A stretch of DNA of 64,000 bases from NCBI RefSeq assembly GCF_000504305.1, contig NZ_KI632512.1, positions 3,784,404-3,848,403 of the forward strand, read 5' to 3'. This document shows positions 11,036 to 22,297 of this stretch, one piece after another; the stretch's first letter is position 1; each line of letters opens with the position of its first letter. Source of the stretch: Nitratidesulfovibrio termitidis HI1. Its GTDB lineage: Bacteria > Desulfobacterota > Desulfovibrionia > Desulfovibrionales > Desulfovibrionaceae. Made by a program: the position numbers and the translations under genes. The notes beneath the pieces were generated by a model. The model saw only the letters and a program-made list of their open reading frames with translations. It was not told the DNA's origin and did no database searches.

Positions 11036-11185
11036 CCAACATACGATGCTTCGAGCCATGGGCGACATGCTGTTCGCCAGTCAGAAATTTCAGGCCCGGG
11101 CGGCATCCCGCCGCCAGAGAGATATTTTCGCAACGGGCGCTTTGCAGGCCGCCCGGCATGCGCAACCTTACGGCAGGAGTGCCCC

Positions 11186-11533
11186 ATGCAAGACCTGAAG
11201 ACCTTCGGCCACATGGATATCGACTGGAATCTCAGCCCCGAGCACGCCGTGACCATGTACCTTGAGTGGGGCAACAACGACTGGCATGCGGAATACCCCC
11301 CGGTGCGCTCCAAGGACGACTATTCCACCTACTTCGTGGTGGACACCTGGGGGCCGCGCCCGGTGGTGCGCCTGGTGCGCCGCAACTCCGAGGCGGCGGA
11401 AGACATCTACAGCGCGCCGCTGCCCGAGCGGCTGGCCACTCTTTTCCTGGCCGAGTTCGGAGACCTGCGCGGCATCTACGAGCCCACCCCGGAAATCAAG
11501 GGGTGGCTGCGGCACGAGATGGGACTGGCCTAG
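11186..11533 (+). CDS. Hypothetical protein (115 aa)
   Basis: Unknown soluble protein, 115 residues, acidic and aromatic-rich: DIDWNLSPEHAVTMYLEWGN, FVVDTWGPRPVVRLVRRN, LATLFLAEFGDLRGIYEP, IKGWLRHEMGLA. No signal peptide, membrane helix, cysteine pair or known catalytic motif. The ATG has GGCAGGAGT upstream. It is preceded by a long structured leader with its own promoter and followed by a clear terminator, so it is monocistronic. The balanced composition and codon use like its neighbours support a real, conserved-type protein; function not known. Confidence 0.8.
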   Translation: MQDLKTFGHMDIDWNLSPEHAVTMYLEWGNNDWHAEYPPVRSKDDYSTYFVVDTWGPRPVVRLVRRNSEAAEDIYSAPLPERLATLFLAEFGDLRGIYEPTPEIKGWLRHEMGLA

Positions 11534-11671
11534 AAATCAGCCTGCGCGGTTCCGGCGGTTGGCCGCAGGCGGCCTGGCAGAATTTCCCGAACCGCCCTTG
11601 ATCTGAACTGGCTTGGCCTGACATTCGGCATTTCCCTCCCTCCTTCCTTTGCGATGACAAGGATCCCCGTT

Positions 11672-11706
11672 CGGCCCCGGCACTGTGTCGGGGCCGTCGG
11701 TGTTTT
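11672..11706 (+). terminator. Terminator after the 115-aa gene
   Basis: Stem CGGCCCCG / CGGGGCCG with loop GCACTGTGT, then TCGGTGTTTTTGG. About 140 bases after the stop. The 11534-11975 gap otherwise holds only the dnaK upstream region. Confidence 0.7.
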
Positions 11707-11825
11707 TGGGGCGTCCGGTGCGCACGCAGGCGGCTATCTGATGGCGTTTTCCGGACACGTGCCGCGTAGAGCCAGTCACCATTCGCTGGCCCGCAGCCCC
11801 GCATTTTACCCCTTCGGTGCATTTC

Positions 11826-11854
11826 CTTGCACGAAAAATTGGCCTTCCCCTCTT
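11826..11854 (+). promoter_or_regulatory. dnaK: Possible heat-shock (sigma-32-like) promoter of dnaK
   Basis: CTTGCA (11826-11831), then CCCCTCTT from 11847, with a 15-base gap, resembles the sigma-32 pattern CTTGAA/CCCCAT. It lies about 120 bases before dnaK. No CIRCE inverted repeat was seen. Weak match; inference. Confidence 0.35.
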
Positions 11855-11975
11855 TACGACCGGCAACCCCGCCTTACTATTCACACCAGCCAATGCCGGA
11901 ACGGCTCGCACCGGGACGGCGGCCAGCGCAAGATCACTTCGCGACGTGCTCGCGTACCCTTTGAGGAGGAAGACA

Positions 11976-13892
<1,917 letters not shown>

Positions 13893-14139
13893 CCAGCCGC
13901 CCTTGGCCCGCGCCCGCGCGGGTAGAGGGGTGGAATGCTCCGGGGCGCGTCCGCGCCCGGCCATGTCCCACGGGATGTCGGTCGGGACGCAGGGCGCGCC
14001 CTGCTTGCATTCCGGGGCCACAATGTATAGCCTGACGCGATTGGCCGCGGGGCCTGCCGGTGCAGTCCCCCGTTTCGCGGCCCCGGGTTGCGCCCCTGCG
14101 CCGGTTTCCGTCTTCGGCGCGTTTTTCGCGTGGCGGACC

Positions 14140-14211
14140 GCAGGCCAAATCGCAGGCCAGGTCGCAGGTCAGGTCGCAGGTCAGGTCGCAGATCAGGCAG
14201 CAAGCCAGGCC
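14140..14211. repeat. 12-bp tandem repeat, six units
   Basis: Six consecutive 12-base units of the type GCAGGTCAGGTC between dnaK and the lipoprotein gene; units 3 and 4 are identical and the others differ by 1-4 bases. It lies in the 13893-14294 gap, where no gene is seen. Confidence 0.8.
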
Positions 14212-14294
14212 GCGTGGCAGCCCAGGCGGGCTCATGCGGCAAGCAACGGTCCACCCCCATGGCGCACGCCAGTGTGCACACCACGGTACCCACG

Positions 14295-16307
14295 ATGCAG
14301 CACGTTCTTTCGCGCGCCACGGTCCTTGCCCTGCTCGCGCTCATGATGCTTTCCGCCGCCGGGTGCGGCGGCAAGCGGTCCATCATCATCCCGCAGGAAC
14401 CGGTCACCCCGCAGGTGCAGCCGGTGCGGCGCTCGGCGCTGGACGAAGGCCACGAGGCCCTGAAACGCGGCGACGCGGCCACGGCGGAACGCATCTTCGG
14501 CATGATGACCGCGCGCACCGACATCACGCCCGAGGAACGCCTGGGCGCGTGGCGCGGCTACAGCATTGCCGCCGAGGCCAATGCCCACCCCAATCTGGCC
14601 CTGGACGGCCTGGACGGGTGGCGCAGGCTGGACCCGGCGGCGGACGCCGGGCAGGACTGGCAGGACACCTGGTACCGTGCCGTGTCGCGCATTTCCAAGA
14701 CCGAAAGCCGCCAGCGCGCCACGACGGTGTTCGGCGACGCCGCCCGCCCGTGGGGGCTGCGCGCGCAGGCCGGGCTTATCGTGGCCACCCGGCAGTGGGA
14801 AGGGGGCGACATTTCCGGTTCGCTCCAGACCCTGTCCAACCTGTGGGCGCAGGCGGGCACGCAGGCCGGGGCCGCCGGAAGCCAGTCCTTCCGCGCCGCG
14901 ATGGAAAATCGCCTGTTCGACGAACTGAAGCGTTCCGACAACGCCACGATGGAGCAGCTTGCCGCCACCGTGACCCCGGAAAACGAAGGCCGCTACCCCT
15001 ACAACATCATCGAACTGGAGTCGGCCCGGCGCATGGCCGCCGCCAACGCCGGTTCGCTGCGCGCGCTGGAAACCCTTGCCCGCCTGCAGCGCAGCGGCAA
15101 TTTCAACGACCCCAACCTGCTCGGCACCGTGCTGACGCCGTTGGAGCAGAGCGGCATGCGCGCCTCGCGCACCGTGGCTCTGGCCCTGCCCATGACCGGC
15201 GCCTTCGGCAACATCGGGTGGAAGATCTCGCGCGGGGCGGGCGCCGCCCAGTGGGAACTTTCGCGCACCGGTGTGGAGGTCGAGGTGGTGGTGCTGAACA
15301 CCGAATCACCCGACTGGCTGGACAGGCTGGCCGCCCTTCCGCCCCAGTGCGTGGTGGTGGGCGGGCCGCTGCGCACCAACAGCTTCGGTGCCGCCAAGGA
15401 ACGCGGCCTGACCGGCCAGCGCGCCTTCTTCACCTTTCTGCCGCAGCTTGATGGCGGCGAAGAAGGCCGCGTGGCGTGGCGCTTCTTCACCAGTCCCGAC
15501 GACCAGGTCAACGCGCTGCTGGGCTTCACCCAGGACACCCTTGGCGTGACCAGCTACGGCGTGCTGCACCCCGACGACCCCTTCGGCGGCAAGATGGCTT
15601 CGCTCTTTGCCGAGCGGGCCCGCGCGCGTGGCGGCAGCGTGGCCTCCACCATGTCCTACCCGGTGAACAGGCATCAGGAATGGAACCGCGTCGCGGGCAG
15701 CTTCGTGAAGGTGCGCAGCGTCAACAACTACCCGGTGCCGGGGGCCACCTTTGAAGCCACCTTCCTGCCCGACAGCTGGAAGAACACCGAAATGCTGGTG
15801 CCCAACCTGTTCTTTCACGGTGAAGACCGGCAGGTGCTGCTGGGCACCGCCCTGTGGGAACAGGGGCTGGCCGGGCAGAAGAGCGTGGACGTGCGCAACT
15901 TCGGGCTGGCCGTGTTTCCCGGCGCGTGGAACGGTGCGCAGTCCTCGCCCGCCGGGGATGCCCTGGCGCGCAGCCTGCGCGAGGCAGGCAACCCCGACGC
16001 CCCCGATTTCTGGGTGGGCCTTGGCTATGACTTCGTGCGTTTTGCCGCCAACCTGGGCCTGCCGGAAAAGGGCTGGACCCCGGCCGAGGTCAACCGCCGC
16101 CTGGCCGACGCCCAGCGCATGCAGTGGGCCATGGGCGCCCTGCACTGGAGCGCCGACGGCCATGCCTCGCAGGACATGTTCCTGTTCACGCCCGCGTCCG
16201 ACGGCTTCAAGCCCGTGGAGCCCACGGAGTTCAGCCAGAAGCTGGAACGCACCCGCGAACGCCACGAGGCCCGGGCCAAGGCCGCAGCCACCGCAACCCC
16301 GCAATAA
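14295..16307 (+). CDS. Lipoprotein, PBP-activator (LpoA/LppC)-like with Leu-binding-protein fold
   Basis: Exported lipoprotein of about 670 residues. N-terminus MQHVLSRATVLALLALMM then LSAAGC is a type II signal with lipobox cysteine at residue 24. Residues about 40-270 are a helical, TPR-like region (HEALKRGDAATAERIFG); from about 285 a periplasmic-binding fold begins (ALALPMTGAFGNIGWKISRG), with GVLHPDDPFGGKMA and FWVGLGYDFVRFAANLG. This two-part layout matches LpoA/LppC-type activators of penicillin-binding proteins and ABC-type Leu/Ile/Val-binding proteins. Start is uncertain: ATG 14259 is also possible, and neither has a good SD. Only 24 bases before gatC, so probably cotranscribed with it. 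Confidence 0.8.
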   Translation: MQHVLSRATVLALLALMMLSAAGCGGKRSIIIPQEPVTPQVQPVRRSALDEGHEALKRGDAATAERIFGMMTARTDITPEERLGAWRGYSIAAEANAHPNLALDGLDGWRRLDPAADAGQDWQDTWYRAVSRISKTESRQRATTVFGDAARPWGLRAQAGLIVATRQWEGGDISGSLQTLSNLWAQAGTQAGAAGSQSFRAAMENRLFDELKRSDNATMEQLAATVTPENEGRYPYNIIELESARRMAAANAGSLRALETLARLQRSGNFNDPNLLGTVLTPLEQSGMRASRTVALALPMTGAFGNIGWKISRGAGAAQWELSRTGVEVEVVVLNTESPDWLDRLAALPPQCVVVGGPLRTNSFGAAKERGLTGQRAFFTFLPQLDGGEEGRVAWRFFTSPDDQVNALLGFTQDTLGVTSYGVLHPDDPFGGKMASLFAERARARGGSVASTMSYPVNRHQEWNRVAGSFVKVRSVNNYPVPGATFEATFLPDSWKNTEMLVPNLFFHGEDRQVLLGTALWEQGLAGQKSVDVRNFGLAVFPGAWNGAQSSPAGDALARSLREAGNPDAPDFWVGLGYDFVRFAANLGLPEKGWTPAEVNRRLADAQRMQWAMGALHWSADGHASQDMFLFTPASDGFKPVEPTEFSQKLERTRERHEARAKAAATATPQ

Positions 16308-16331
16308 TCCGTACGCCATACAGGATCGATC

Positions 16332-16619
16332 ATGACCACCATCAGCACCGATCAGGTGGCCGCCATCGCGCGGCTGGCCCGGCTGGCCCCGGACGAGGCG
16401 CAGCTGGAAACTTTCGCCCGGCAGTTCGGCGACATCCTGGGCTACATGGAGATGCTGAACGGACTCGACACCACCGGCGTCGAGCCGCTGTACAGCCCCG
16501 TGCAGCATGCCACGGCCCTGCGCCCCGACGAGGCCGCCCCGCGCTGCACGCGCGAGGATGTGCTGCGGAATGCGCCGGAGGCCGACCAGGAATTCTTCAT
16601 CGTACCCCGGATCGTGTGA
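16332..16619 (+). CDS. gatC: Asp-tRNA(Asn)/Glu-tRNA(Gln) amidotransferase subunit C
   Basis: Small subunit of GatCAB, which converts mischarged Glu-tRNA(Gln) or Asp-tRNA(Asn) to the correct aminoacyl-tRNA. 95 residues with the family pattern [37 protein letters not shown] and C-terminal ALRPDEAAP...VPRIV. It belts the GatA/GatB interface. Separated from gatA by an unusual 449-base gap full of palindromes; gatB is not in the window. Confidence 0.95.
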   Translation: MTTISTDQVAAIARLARLAPDEAQLETFARQFGDILGYMEMLNGLDTTGVEPLYSPVQHATALRPDEAAPRCTREDVLRNAPEADQEFFIVPRIV

Positions 16620-16734
16620 TTTCCGGTGCGGGGATTCCGCGCCGTGGCGGCGTCAGGCTTCCTTTCCGGGGCTTGAAATACGGGAAGAGTATTCCTGCGC
16701 CCCGGAACACTCGCCTTCCTTGCCACGACACGGA

Positions 16735-16772
16735 CTTCCCGCACCTGACACGCGGAGGCGCGCAACGGGAAG
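16735..16772. repeat. Hairpin element 1 in the gatC-gatA gap
   Basis: Arms CTTCCCG / CGGGAAG around a core ACCTGACACGCGGAGGCGCG. Its core is nearly identical to element 2, but the arms differ. Confidence 0.6.
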
Positions 16773-16852
16773 AAAAGGGTGCCTCCTCTCCTGAGCCGGA
16801 AATTCGTTGTGTTGGTCGTGCTGGCGCGACGGGTAAAGGCAGGAAGACCGAG

Positions 16853-16895
16853 CGGCAACGTACCTGACGCGCGAAGGCGCGAGGCTCGGTTGCCG
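16853..16895. repeat. Hairpin element 2 in the gatC-gatA gap
   Basis: Arms CGGCAAC / GTTGCCG around ACCTGACGCGCGAAGGCGCG. The core differs from element 1 at 2 of 20 bases, while the flanking arms are unrelated in sequence yet again self-complementary. Confidence 0.6.
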
Positions 16896-16932
16896 ATGTC
16901 TGTCAGGCCCGGTGGCAGGCAATGCAGGGGGC

Positions 16933-16954
16933 CCGGGGGAACATGTTCCCCCGG
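16933..16954. repeat. 22-bp perfect palindrome
   Basis: CCGGGGGAACATG and its exact complement form an uninterrupted 22-base palindrome. It is followed at once by a second inverted repeat, CGGGGC-GGC-GCCCCG. It lies about 115 bases before the gatA start; it could be an operator or part of a mobile intergenic repeat. Confidence 0.75.
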
Positions 16955-17068
16955 CGGGGTTCGGGGCGGCGCCCCGATTCCTTGCCCCCCTCTCGTGCAG
17001 ATATTTTTCGGAAAGTTCACAGACAAGCCCCCGCGCAGGCGGCGGCATGCACAGCCAAGGATAGTGAG

Positions 17069-18580
17069 ATGTCCGATACGTCCACCGCAATCGTTTCCCT
17101 GTCGCTGGCCGAAGTGCGCGACCGGCTGGTCCGGCGCGAACTGACGGCGGAGCAGGTCACCGCCGCGTGTCTTGACCGCATCACGGCCACCGAGCCCGCC
17201 ATTGCCGCGCTGCTCACCAACCGGGCAGAGGCTGCGCTGGACGAAGCCCGCGCGCTGGACGCGGCCGGGCCGGATCCGGCAAAGCCCCTGTGGGGCGTGC
17301 CGCTGACGGTCAAGGACGCCCTGACCACGGCGGGCACCCGCACCACCTGCGGCTCGCGCATCCTCGGCGACTTCACCCCGCACTACGACGCTTTTGCCGT
17401 TGGCAAGTTGCGTGAGGCGGGTGCGGTGATCCTGGGCAAGACCAACATGGACGAATTCGCCATGGGTTCGTCCACCGAAAATTCCGCCTTCGCCCCCACC
17501 CGCAACCCGTGGAACGTGGCGCGTGTGCCGGGCGGCTCCAGCGGCGGTTCCGCCGCCAGCGTTACCGCCGGGCAGTGCTTCGGGTCGCTCGGCACCGATA
17601 CGGGCGGCTCCATCCGCCAGCCCGCATCCCTGTGCGGCTGCGTGGGGCTGAAGCCGACCTACGGGCGCGTGTCGCGCTTCGGGCTGGTGGCCTACGGTTC
17701 GTCGCTGGACCAGATCGGCCCGCTGACCCGCACTGTTGAGGACGCGGCCCTGCTGCTGTCGGTCATCGCCGGGCACGACCCGCGCGACGCCACCAGCGCC
17801 ACCCTGCCCGTTGACGACTACATGGGCGCGCTGGCCGCCCGCAAGGACCTGTCCGGGGTACGCATCGGCGTGCCGCGCGAATTCCGGGGCGAGGGCATCG
17901 ACCCCGAGGTGTCCGCAGCCTGCGAGGCCGCGCTGGATACGGCCAGGGGCCTCGGCGCCAGCATCGTGGACGTGGAACTGCCGCACACCCCTTACAGCAT
18001 CGCGGCGTACTATATCATCGCCCCGGCAGAGGCCAGTTCCAACCTGGCCCGCTTCGACGGGGTGCGCTACGGCCGCCGGGCGGAAAGCCCGCGCGACCTG
18101 GCCGACCTGTACGTGCGGTCCCGGGCCGAGGGATTTGGCGACGAGGTGCAGCGGCGTATCATGCTGGGCACCTACGTGCTGTCGTCCGGCTACTACGATG
18201 CCTACTACCGCAAGGCCGCCCAGGTCCGCCGCCTGATCCGCGAGGATTACGAGAAGGCCCTGACCCAGTGCGACGTGCTGTGCGGCCCGGCATCCCCGGT
18301 GACGGCGTGGGGCCTTGGCGAACTGACCAGCGACCCGCTGAAGATGTACATGATGGACGTGTTCACCCTGTCGCTGAACCTGGCGGGCCTGCCGGGCCTG
18401 TGCATTCCCGTGGGCATGGGCAGCCGTACCGGCATGCCCGCGGGCCTGCAGATGCTGGGGCGGGCCTTTGGCGAGGGCGACCTGCTGGCGACGGCCAACG
18501 TGCTGTCCGGCGCGCTGGGCGTGCCGGGGGTGGCGCCCGTCGCGCCCGCAGCTTCGGCAGCCGCCGGGGCAGGCGCGTAA
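17069..18580 (+). CDS. gatA: Asp-tRNA(Asn)/Glu-tRNA(Gln) amidotransferase subunit A
   Basis: Glutaminase subunit of GatCAB, amidase-signature family. The Ser-cisSer-Lys triad is visible: Lys in [13 protein letters not shown] (about residue 77), Ser in [13 protein letters not shown] and Ser in [33 protein letters not shown] is typical. 503 residues; the last ~20 ([16 protein letters not shown]) are a low-complexity extension beyond the normal end. ATG 17069 ([20 protein letters not shown]) chosen by homology-type N-terminus; SD is weak (GTGAG). mnmA follows after 45 bases. Confidence 0.95.
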   Translation: MSDTSTAIVSLSLAEVRDRLVRRELTAEQVTAACLDRITATEPAIAALLTNRAEAALDEARALDAAGPDPAKPLWGVPLTVKDALTTAGTRTTCGSRILGDFTPHYDAFAVGKLREAGAVILGKTNMDEFAMGSSTENSAFAPTRNPWNVARVPGGSSGGSAASVTAGQCFGSLGTDTGGSIRQPASLCGCVGLKPTYGRVSRFGLVAYGSSLDQIGPLTRTVEDAALLLSVIAGHDPRDATSATLPVDDYMGALAARKDLSGVRIGVPREFRGEGIDPEVSAACEAALDTARGLGASIVDVELPHTPYSIAAYYIIAPAEASSNLARFDGVRYGRRAESPRDLADLYVRSRAEGFGDEVQRRIMLGTYVLSSGYYDAYYRKAAQVRRLIREDYEKALTQCDVLCGPASPVTAWGLGELTSDPLKMYMMDVFTLSLNLAGLPGLCIPVGMGSRTGMPAGLQMLGRAFGEGDLLATANVLSGALGVPGVAPVAPAASAAAGAGA

Positions 18581-18625
18581 GCGCATCCGGATGACTTCAC
18601 CCCGTACCACGGCAGCACACGCAGC

Positions 18626-19681
18626 ATGACAATCGCCGTCGCACTCAGCGGAGGCACCGACAGCCTGTTCGCGCTCCTGCTCCTGCTGGAGCAGGGGCAG
18701 GACGTGTTCGGCCTGCATGCGCGCTTTCTGCCCCCGCGTCCCCACCAGCCTTCGGGCAACCCAGACCCGACCGAGGCAATAGGACAGCAGTGCGCCCGCC
18801 TTGGCGTGGACTTTCACGCCGTGGACCTGGCCGATGCCTTCGAAGAGGCCGTGGTGGCCCCGTTCATCGAGGAATACGTGGTGGGGCGCACGCCCAACCC
18901 CTGCGCCCGGTGCAACGCCGCCATGAAGTTCGGGTTGCTGCTGGACGCCGCGCACGCCCTTGGCGCGGCGCGTCTGGCCACGGGCCATTACGTGCGCCAG
19001 TTGCGCCACCCGGAGTGGGGCATGACTTTGCAGCGCGGGACGGATCCGGCCAAGGACCAGAGCTACTTCCTGTCGCTGGTGGAGCGCGCCCGGCTGGAGC
19101 AGGCCGTGTTTCCGCTGGGCAACTGGCGCAAGGAACAGGTGAAGGCGGAACTGGTGAAGCGGAACATCGTGCCGCCGCTGCCGTCGGAAAGCCAGGAAAT
19201 CTGCTTCGTGCCCGGCGACGACTACCGTGCCTTCCTGCGTGACCGGCAGGCGCGCCTGCCCGGCCCCGGCCCCATCGTGACCATGCGCGGCCGCAAGATC
19301 GGCAGCCACAAGGGGTTGTGGCAGTATACCGAAGGCCAGCGGCGCGGCCTTGGCATCGCCTGGGAAGAGCCGCTGTACGTGGTGGGCAAGGACATGGAGA
19401 ACAACGTGCTGCTGGTGGGCGGGCGCGAGCATCTGGCCGCGCGCGGCTGCCTGACCGAGGACGTGAACCTGCTGGTGGACCCGGCAGACTGGCCCACCGA
19501 AATCAGCGTGCGCACCCGCTACCGCCAGGCCCCCCAGCCCGCCCGGGTGACCGTGGGGGATACCGGCATGGCCGTGCGCTTTCGCGAGCCGCAAACGCCG
19601 CCCGCACGGGGGCAGGTGGCGGCGGTGTACGACGCCGAGGGCCACGTGCTGGCCGGGGGCGTCATTCTGGGGCCGGTGTAG
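18626..19681 (+). CDS. mnmA: tRNA-specific 2-thiouridylase MnmA
   Basis: Adds sulfur at C2 of wobble U34 in tRNA-Lys/Glu/Gln. 351 residues. N-terminal PP-loop SGGTDS (the usual motif is SGGVDS), catalytic cysteines in RTPNPCARCN and SESQEICFV, tRNA-recognition KDQSYFLS, and the C-terminal beta-barrel domain. 45 bases after gatA; both act on tRNA, so a shared translation-quality operon is plausible. No strong SD before the ATG. Confidence 0.94.
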   Translation: MTIAVALSGGTDSLFALLLLLEQGQDVFGLHARFLPPRPHQPSGNPDPTEAIGQQCARLGVDFHAVDLADAFEEAVVAPFIEEYVVGRTPNPCARCNAAMKFGLLLDAAHALGAARLATGHYVRQLRHPEWGMTLQRGTDPAKDQSYFLSLVERARLEQAVFPLGNWRKEQVKAELVKRNIVPPLPSESQEICFVPGDDYRAFLRDRQARLPGPGPIVTMRGRKIGSHKGLWQYTEGQRRGLGIAWEEPLYVVGKDMENNVLLVGGREHLAARGCLTEDVNLLVDPADWPTEISVRTRYRQAPQPARVTVGDTGMAVRFREPQTPPARGQVAAVYDAEGHVLAGGVILGPV

Positions 19682-19899
19682 CCCAGTCAGCCTGACGCCA
19701 TCGCGGTCCGGCGGCTCACCGGTTCCTCCGTTCCGGTTCTGTCCGTTCGTCCGATCACACGGGGCCGACAGGGCCGCACAGGGCCTTGTCCTGCGTGCCC
19801 GCCACGGTCGCCGCCCACCTTCCCCCCCGCCTCATTTCTTCCCGCGTAGTTTCCCCGCGTTTCGACCACGGGCCCTTGCGGTCGTGGCGGCCTTCGCTC

Positions 19900-21228
19900 C
19901 TACTGCGTCGTGCAGATGCACTGCGATACGTTCAGGGCTTGCAGGTAGCGGTGCGTCAGCAGCGACATGTCCAGTCCCAGTTCGGCAAAGCCTCGTGCGG
20001 CGTTGCCGAAGTCTCCCCGCTCGTACGACTCCACCACGTGCAGCCAGTGGGCCAGCGCGCCACGCCGCTCGATGAGCGCCTCGTCGATGTCGCTGCTGAG
20101 TCGGATATCCGCCAGAACCGCTTCCATGGGCATGCCCAGGATCGCGTCCAGCAGCGAGAACAGACCGGTCAGGTACAGCCTGTCCGGCGGTGGCCCGCCC
20201 GTGGTGCTGTTGCGCAACGCCTCGGCAAAGATGCCCCTGAACACCGACATGCGGATCAGTTCCGGCACGAACGGTCCCTTGGCGATGCCGGAAAGCAGCG
20301 CGGCACACAGCCACCGGCGCAGCCCCACCTCACCCATGAGCCTGGCCGCGAACTCCACGGACGATACCCGTGCGGTGAAGGAAAAGTGTGCGGAATTCAG
20401 GTAGCGCAGCAGCCGGTAGGACAGCGAGACATCGGCCCTGATGGCCTCGATGAGGCGCGGGGTGGTGCTGCTGCCGGAAGCGAATATCTTGATGGTTTTC
20501 AGTCGCAGGGCCTGAGTGGTGCTGACGGTACACCCGGATGCCAGTTGAGGGCGCGCCAGGAAATATCCCTGGAACAGATGACACCCCAGCTTGCGGCAGT
20601 ATTCCAGCGTGGCCCGGTCCTCGATCTTCTCGGCCACGACCCTGGCCCCGCCGGAAAGCACCCGCTCCACATCCCGCGCCACGTCGGCGCGCGGTCTGCG
20701 CAACACCTCCACTTTCACGTAGTCCGCCAGGGGCAGCAGTGCGTCCATGGGTCCCGGCCCTGCGTAGTCGTCAAGGGCGATGGTGAATCCACGCCGCTTG
20801 AGCGCGGCCAGTTGGGCCATCACGCCGGGCAGGGCCGGTGTACTTTCCAGCACCTCGATGCAGGTGCGGGCCGGGTCGAGCATGTTGGCCAGACCGCTGA
20901 GCAGCAGGGATTCGTCGAAGTTGACGAACAGCATCCGGGCGTCGCCCAGGCTGTCCATGATCAGCGGCAGGCCGTCGATGATCACCGAGGACGTGGCGAC
21001 GGCGTCGGAGAATGGTGGGCAATTGCCAGGCGGCCAGCATGCGCTTCTGTACAGCAGTTCGAATCCGAAAATATGATTGGCGGTGTCAAAGATGGGCTGG
21101 TGCGCGACCATGACGGGCGTGCTTCCGGCTCTTGCCTGTGCCGTATCGCAGGCGGCCTTGGCAGGCGTTGTGTTGTCGGGAGGACGGGCGACGTTGTTCT
21201 GGAATTTTTTCATGTGGTTTCCATTCAT
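19900..21228 (-). CDS. EAL-HDOD signalling protein (YuxH type)
   Basis: 442 residues. The N-terminal half (about 45-250) is an EAL-like TIM barrel of the YuxH type: VAHQPIFDTANHIFGFELLYR, DGLPLIMDSLGDARMLFVNF, TIALDDYAGPGP, VVAEKIEDRATLEYCRKLGCHLFQGYFLARP. The C-terminal half is an HDOD domain (LSYRLLRYLNSAHFSFTARV, EVGLRRWLCAALLSGIAK). HDOD proteins are c-di-GMP- or chemotaxis-linked signalling adaptors; whether the EAL barrel is active cannot be judged, since metal ligands are only partly recognisable. ATG 21228 is used; ATG 21213 with GGAAA upstream is an alternative. First of a run of minus-strand signalling genes. Confidence 0.88.
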   Translation of the reverse strand: MNGNHMKKFQNNVARPPDNTTPAKAACDTAQARAGSTPVMVAHQPIFDTANHIFGFELLYRSACWPPGNCPPFSDAVATSSVIIDGLPLIMDSLGDARMLFVNFDESLLLSGLANMLDPARTCIEVLESTPALPGVMAQLAALKRRGFTIALDDYAGPGPMDALLPLADYVKVEVLRRPRADVARDVERVLSGGARVVAEKIEDRATLEYCRKLGCHLFQGYFLARPQLASGCTVSTTQALRLKTIKIFASGSSTTPRLIEAIRADVSLSYRLLRYLNSAHFSFTARVSSVEFAARLMGEVGLRRWLCAALLSGIAKGPFVPELIRMSVFRGIFAEALRNSTTGGPPPDRLYLTGLFSLLDAILGMPMEAVLADIRLSSDIDEALIERRGALAHWLHVVESYERGDFGNAARGFAELGLDMSLLTHRYLQALNVSQCICTTQ

Positions 21229-21617
21229 GAATTCTGTGGTGTTATGGATTTCACATGAACTATCCGGAATTCGTGTTCATCGACAGTCGGGCGAGCCCCA
21301 TGAATGAATATGCGTACGCGCTATCGATGGGGAAGATAGTTGGGGGCGTGGAGCGGGCAGAAGCAGGAAGGGGTATGACGAAGGTAGTGTTGGCGCGGGG
21401 CTGGGTGGGGACGGCGCTTTGGGGATGCGGGTCCGGCATGGGGGGGATGACGTTTGAACGAAGGGAGGTGAATGGAAGCAGGCGCAGCCAGATCAGCATG
21501 CCCGCGCACATGGATCTGCGCGGGCGCGTTCCTGGTGTCCGGCGTGTTCGGCACGTGACAATCTGCGGGGTGGACGGTGCAGATGGATGCCAGGCGGGCA
21601 GGCGGGGAAAGGGAGGT
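21229..21617. other. Gene-free stretch between two signalling genes
   Basis: No supported gene. Contains the upstream region of the EAL-HDOD gene and a hairpin GCCCGCGCA / TGCGCGGGC (21500-21525) that could end the transcript of the receiver gene, though it lacks a U tract. Confidence 0.4.
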
Positions 21618-22055
21618 TCAGCAGAGCTTGGGCAAAGGCATGGACACGTGGGGGGAATCCGGGTGGCTGGCGGTGGCGGCCAGTACGCGCGGCGCGGCCA
21701 CGGTGCGGAGTGCCCCGCGCAGCACGTCGGTGTCCAGCGGTTTGGGCAGCACGGCGTCCGCGCCCATGAGATGGGCGGTACGGATGGCCGATTCCATGTC
21801 CATGACCGGGGTGCCGCCGGACATGGCGATGACCTTGACCCCCGGAAACTCGCGCCGCAGTTGCGCAATGGTGGCCAGGCCATCCTGCTCGGGCATGATG
21901 ATGTCGGTGATCACCACATCGGCGGGGGTCGTGCGTTGGCGGGTCATGCACGTGCGCCCGTTGTCCGCCGTGGCCACCTCGTGCCCCCAACTGCACAGCA
22001 GGGCTTCGAGAAAGCACAGCGTCACGGCATCGTCGTCCACGACCAGAATCCGCAC
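21618..22055 (-). CDS. Single-domain response regulator (CheY-like)
   Basis: 145 residues, essentially one receiver domain. RILVVDDDAVTLCFLEALL carries the acidic pair, VVITDIIMPEQDG the phospho-acceptor Asp, VIAMSGG the Thr/Ser switch, and ADAVLPKPLD the conserved Lys. The GTG at 22055 is chosen because GGAGGT lies 4 bases upstream and the receiver starts immediately; a 36-residue N-terminal extension to 22163 is Pro/Ser-rich and probably not translated. No output domain, so it acts through a partner. No kinase adjacent. Confidence 0.88.
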   Translation of the reverse strand: MRILVVDDDAVTLCFLEALLCSWGHEVATADNGRTCMTRQRTTPADVVITDIIMPEQDGLATIAQLRREFPGVKVIAMSGGTPVMDMESAIRTAHLMGADAVLPKPLDTDVLRGALRTVAAPRVLAATASHPDSPHVSMPLPKLC

Positions 22056-22297
22056 CTTGACCTCCAGTGGTTGCGGGGACGGCCCGCAGGATGATGGCGC
22101 GCCGGGGGTGGCGCGGGGGCTTGCCTGTGCCGGGCGGCTTTCGCTGGCGCCACGGGGCAGCATATGGACTCAAGCCTGCAAATGCCAGTGCCCGGTCAAT
22201 GCCCGGTCAGTATATGGCCAATGTCTGGCCAATGTCTGGCCAATATTCGACCGGTACATGCCGTGGGACTATCGGGTTGCTTTCCGTGGGTGCCGGG

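Larger units (their letters stand above)
10605..11185. other. Gene-free stretch with promoter and structured leader
   Basis: No convincing coding frame. It holds the upstream region of the minus-strand 78-residue gene, then a plus-strand promoter (10886-10913) and a roughly 265-nt leader with strong secondary structure before the gene at 11186. Confidence 0.6.

Noticed and set aside
16442-19645. 1067-residue open frame on the minus strand across gatA and mnmA
   Set aside because: Antisense to well-supported genes; long shadows are expected at high GC with biased third positions, and the product is His/Gly/Arg-rich without domains.
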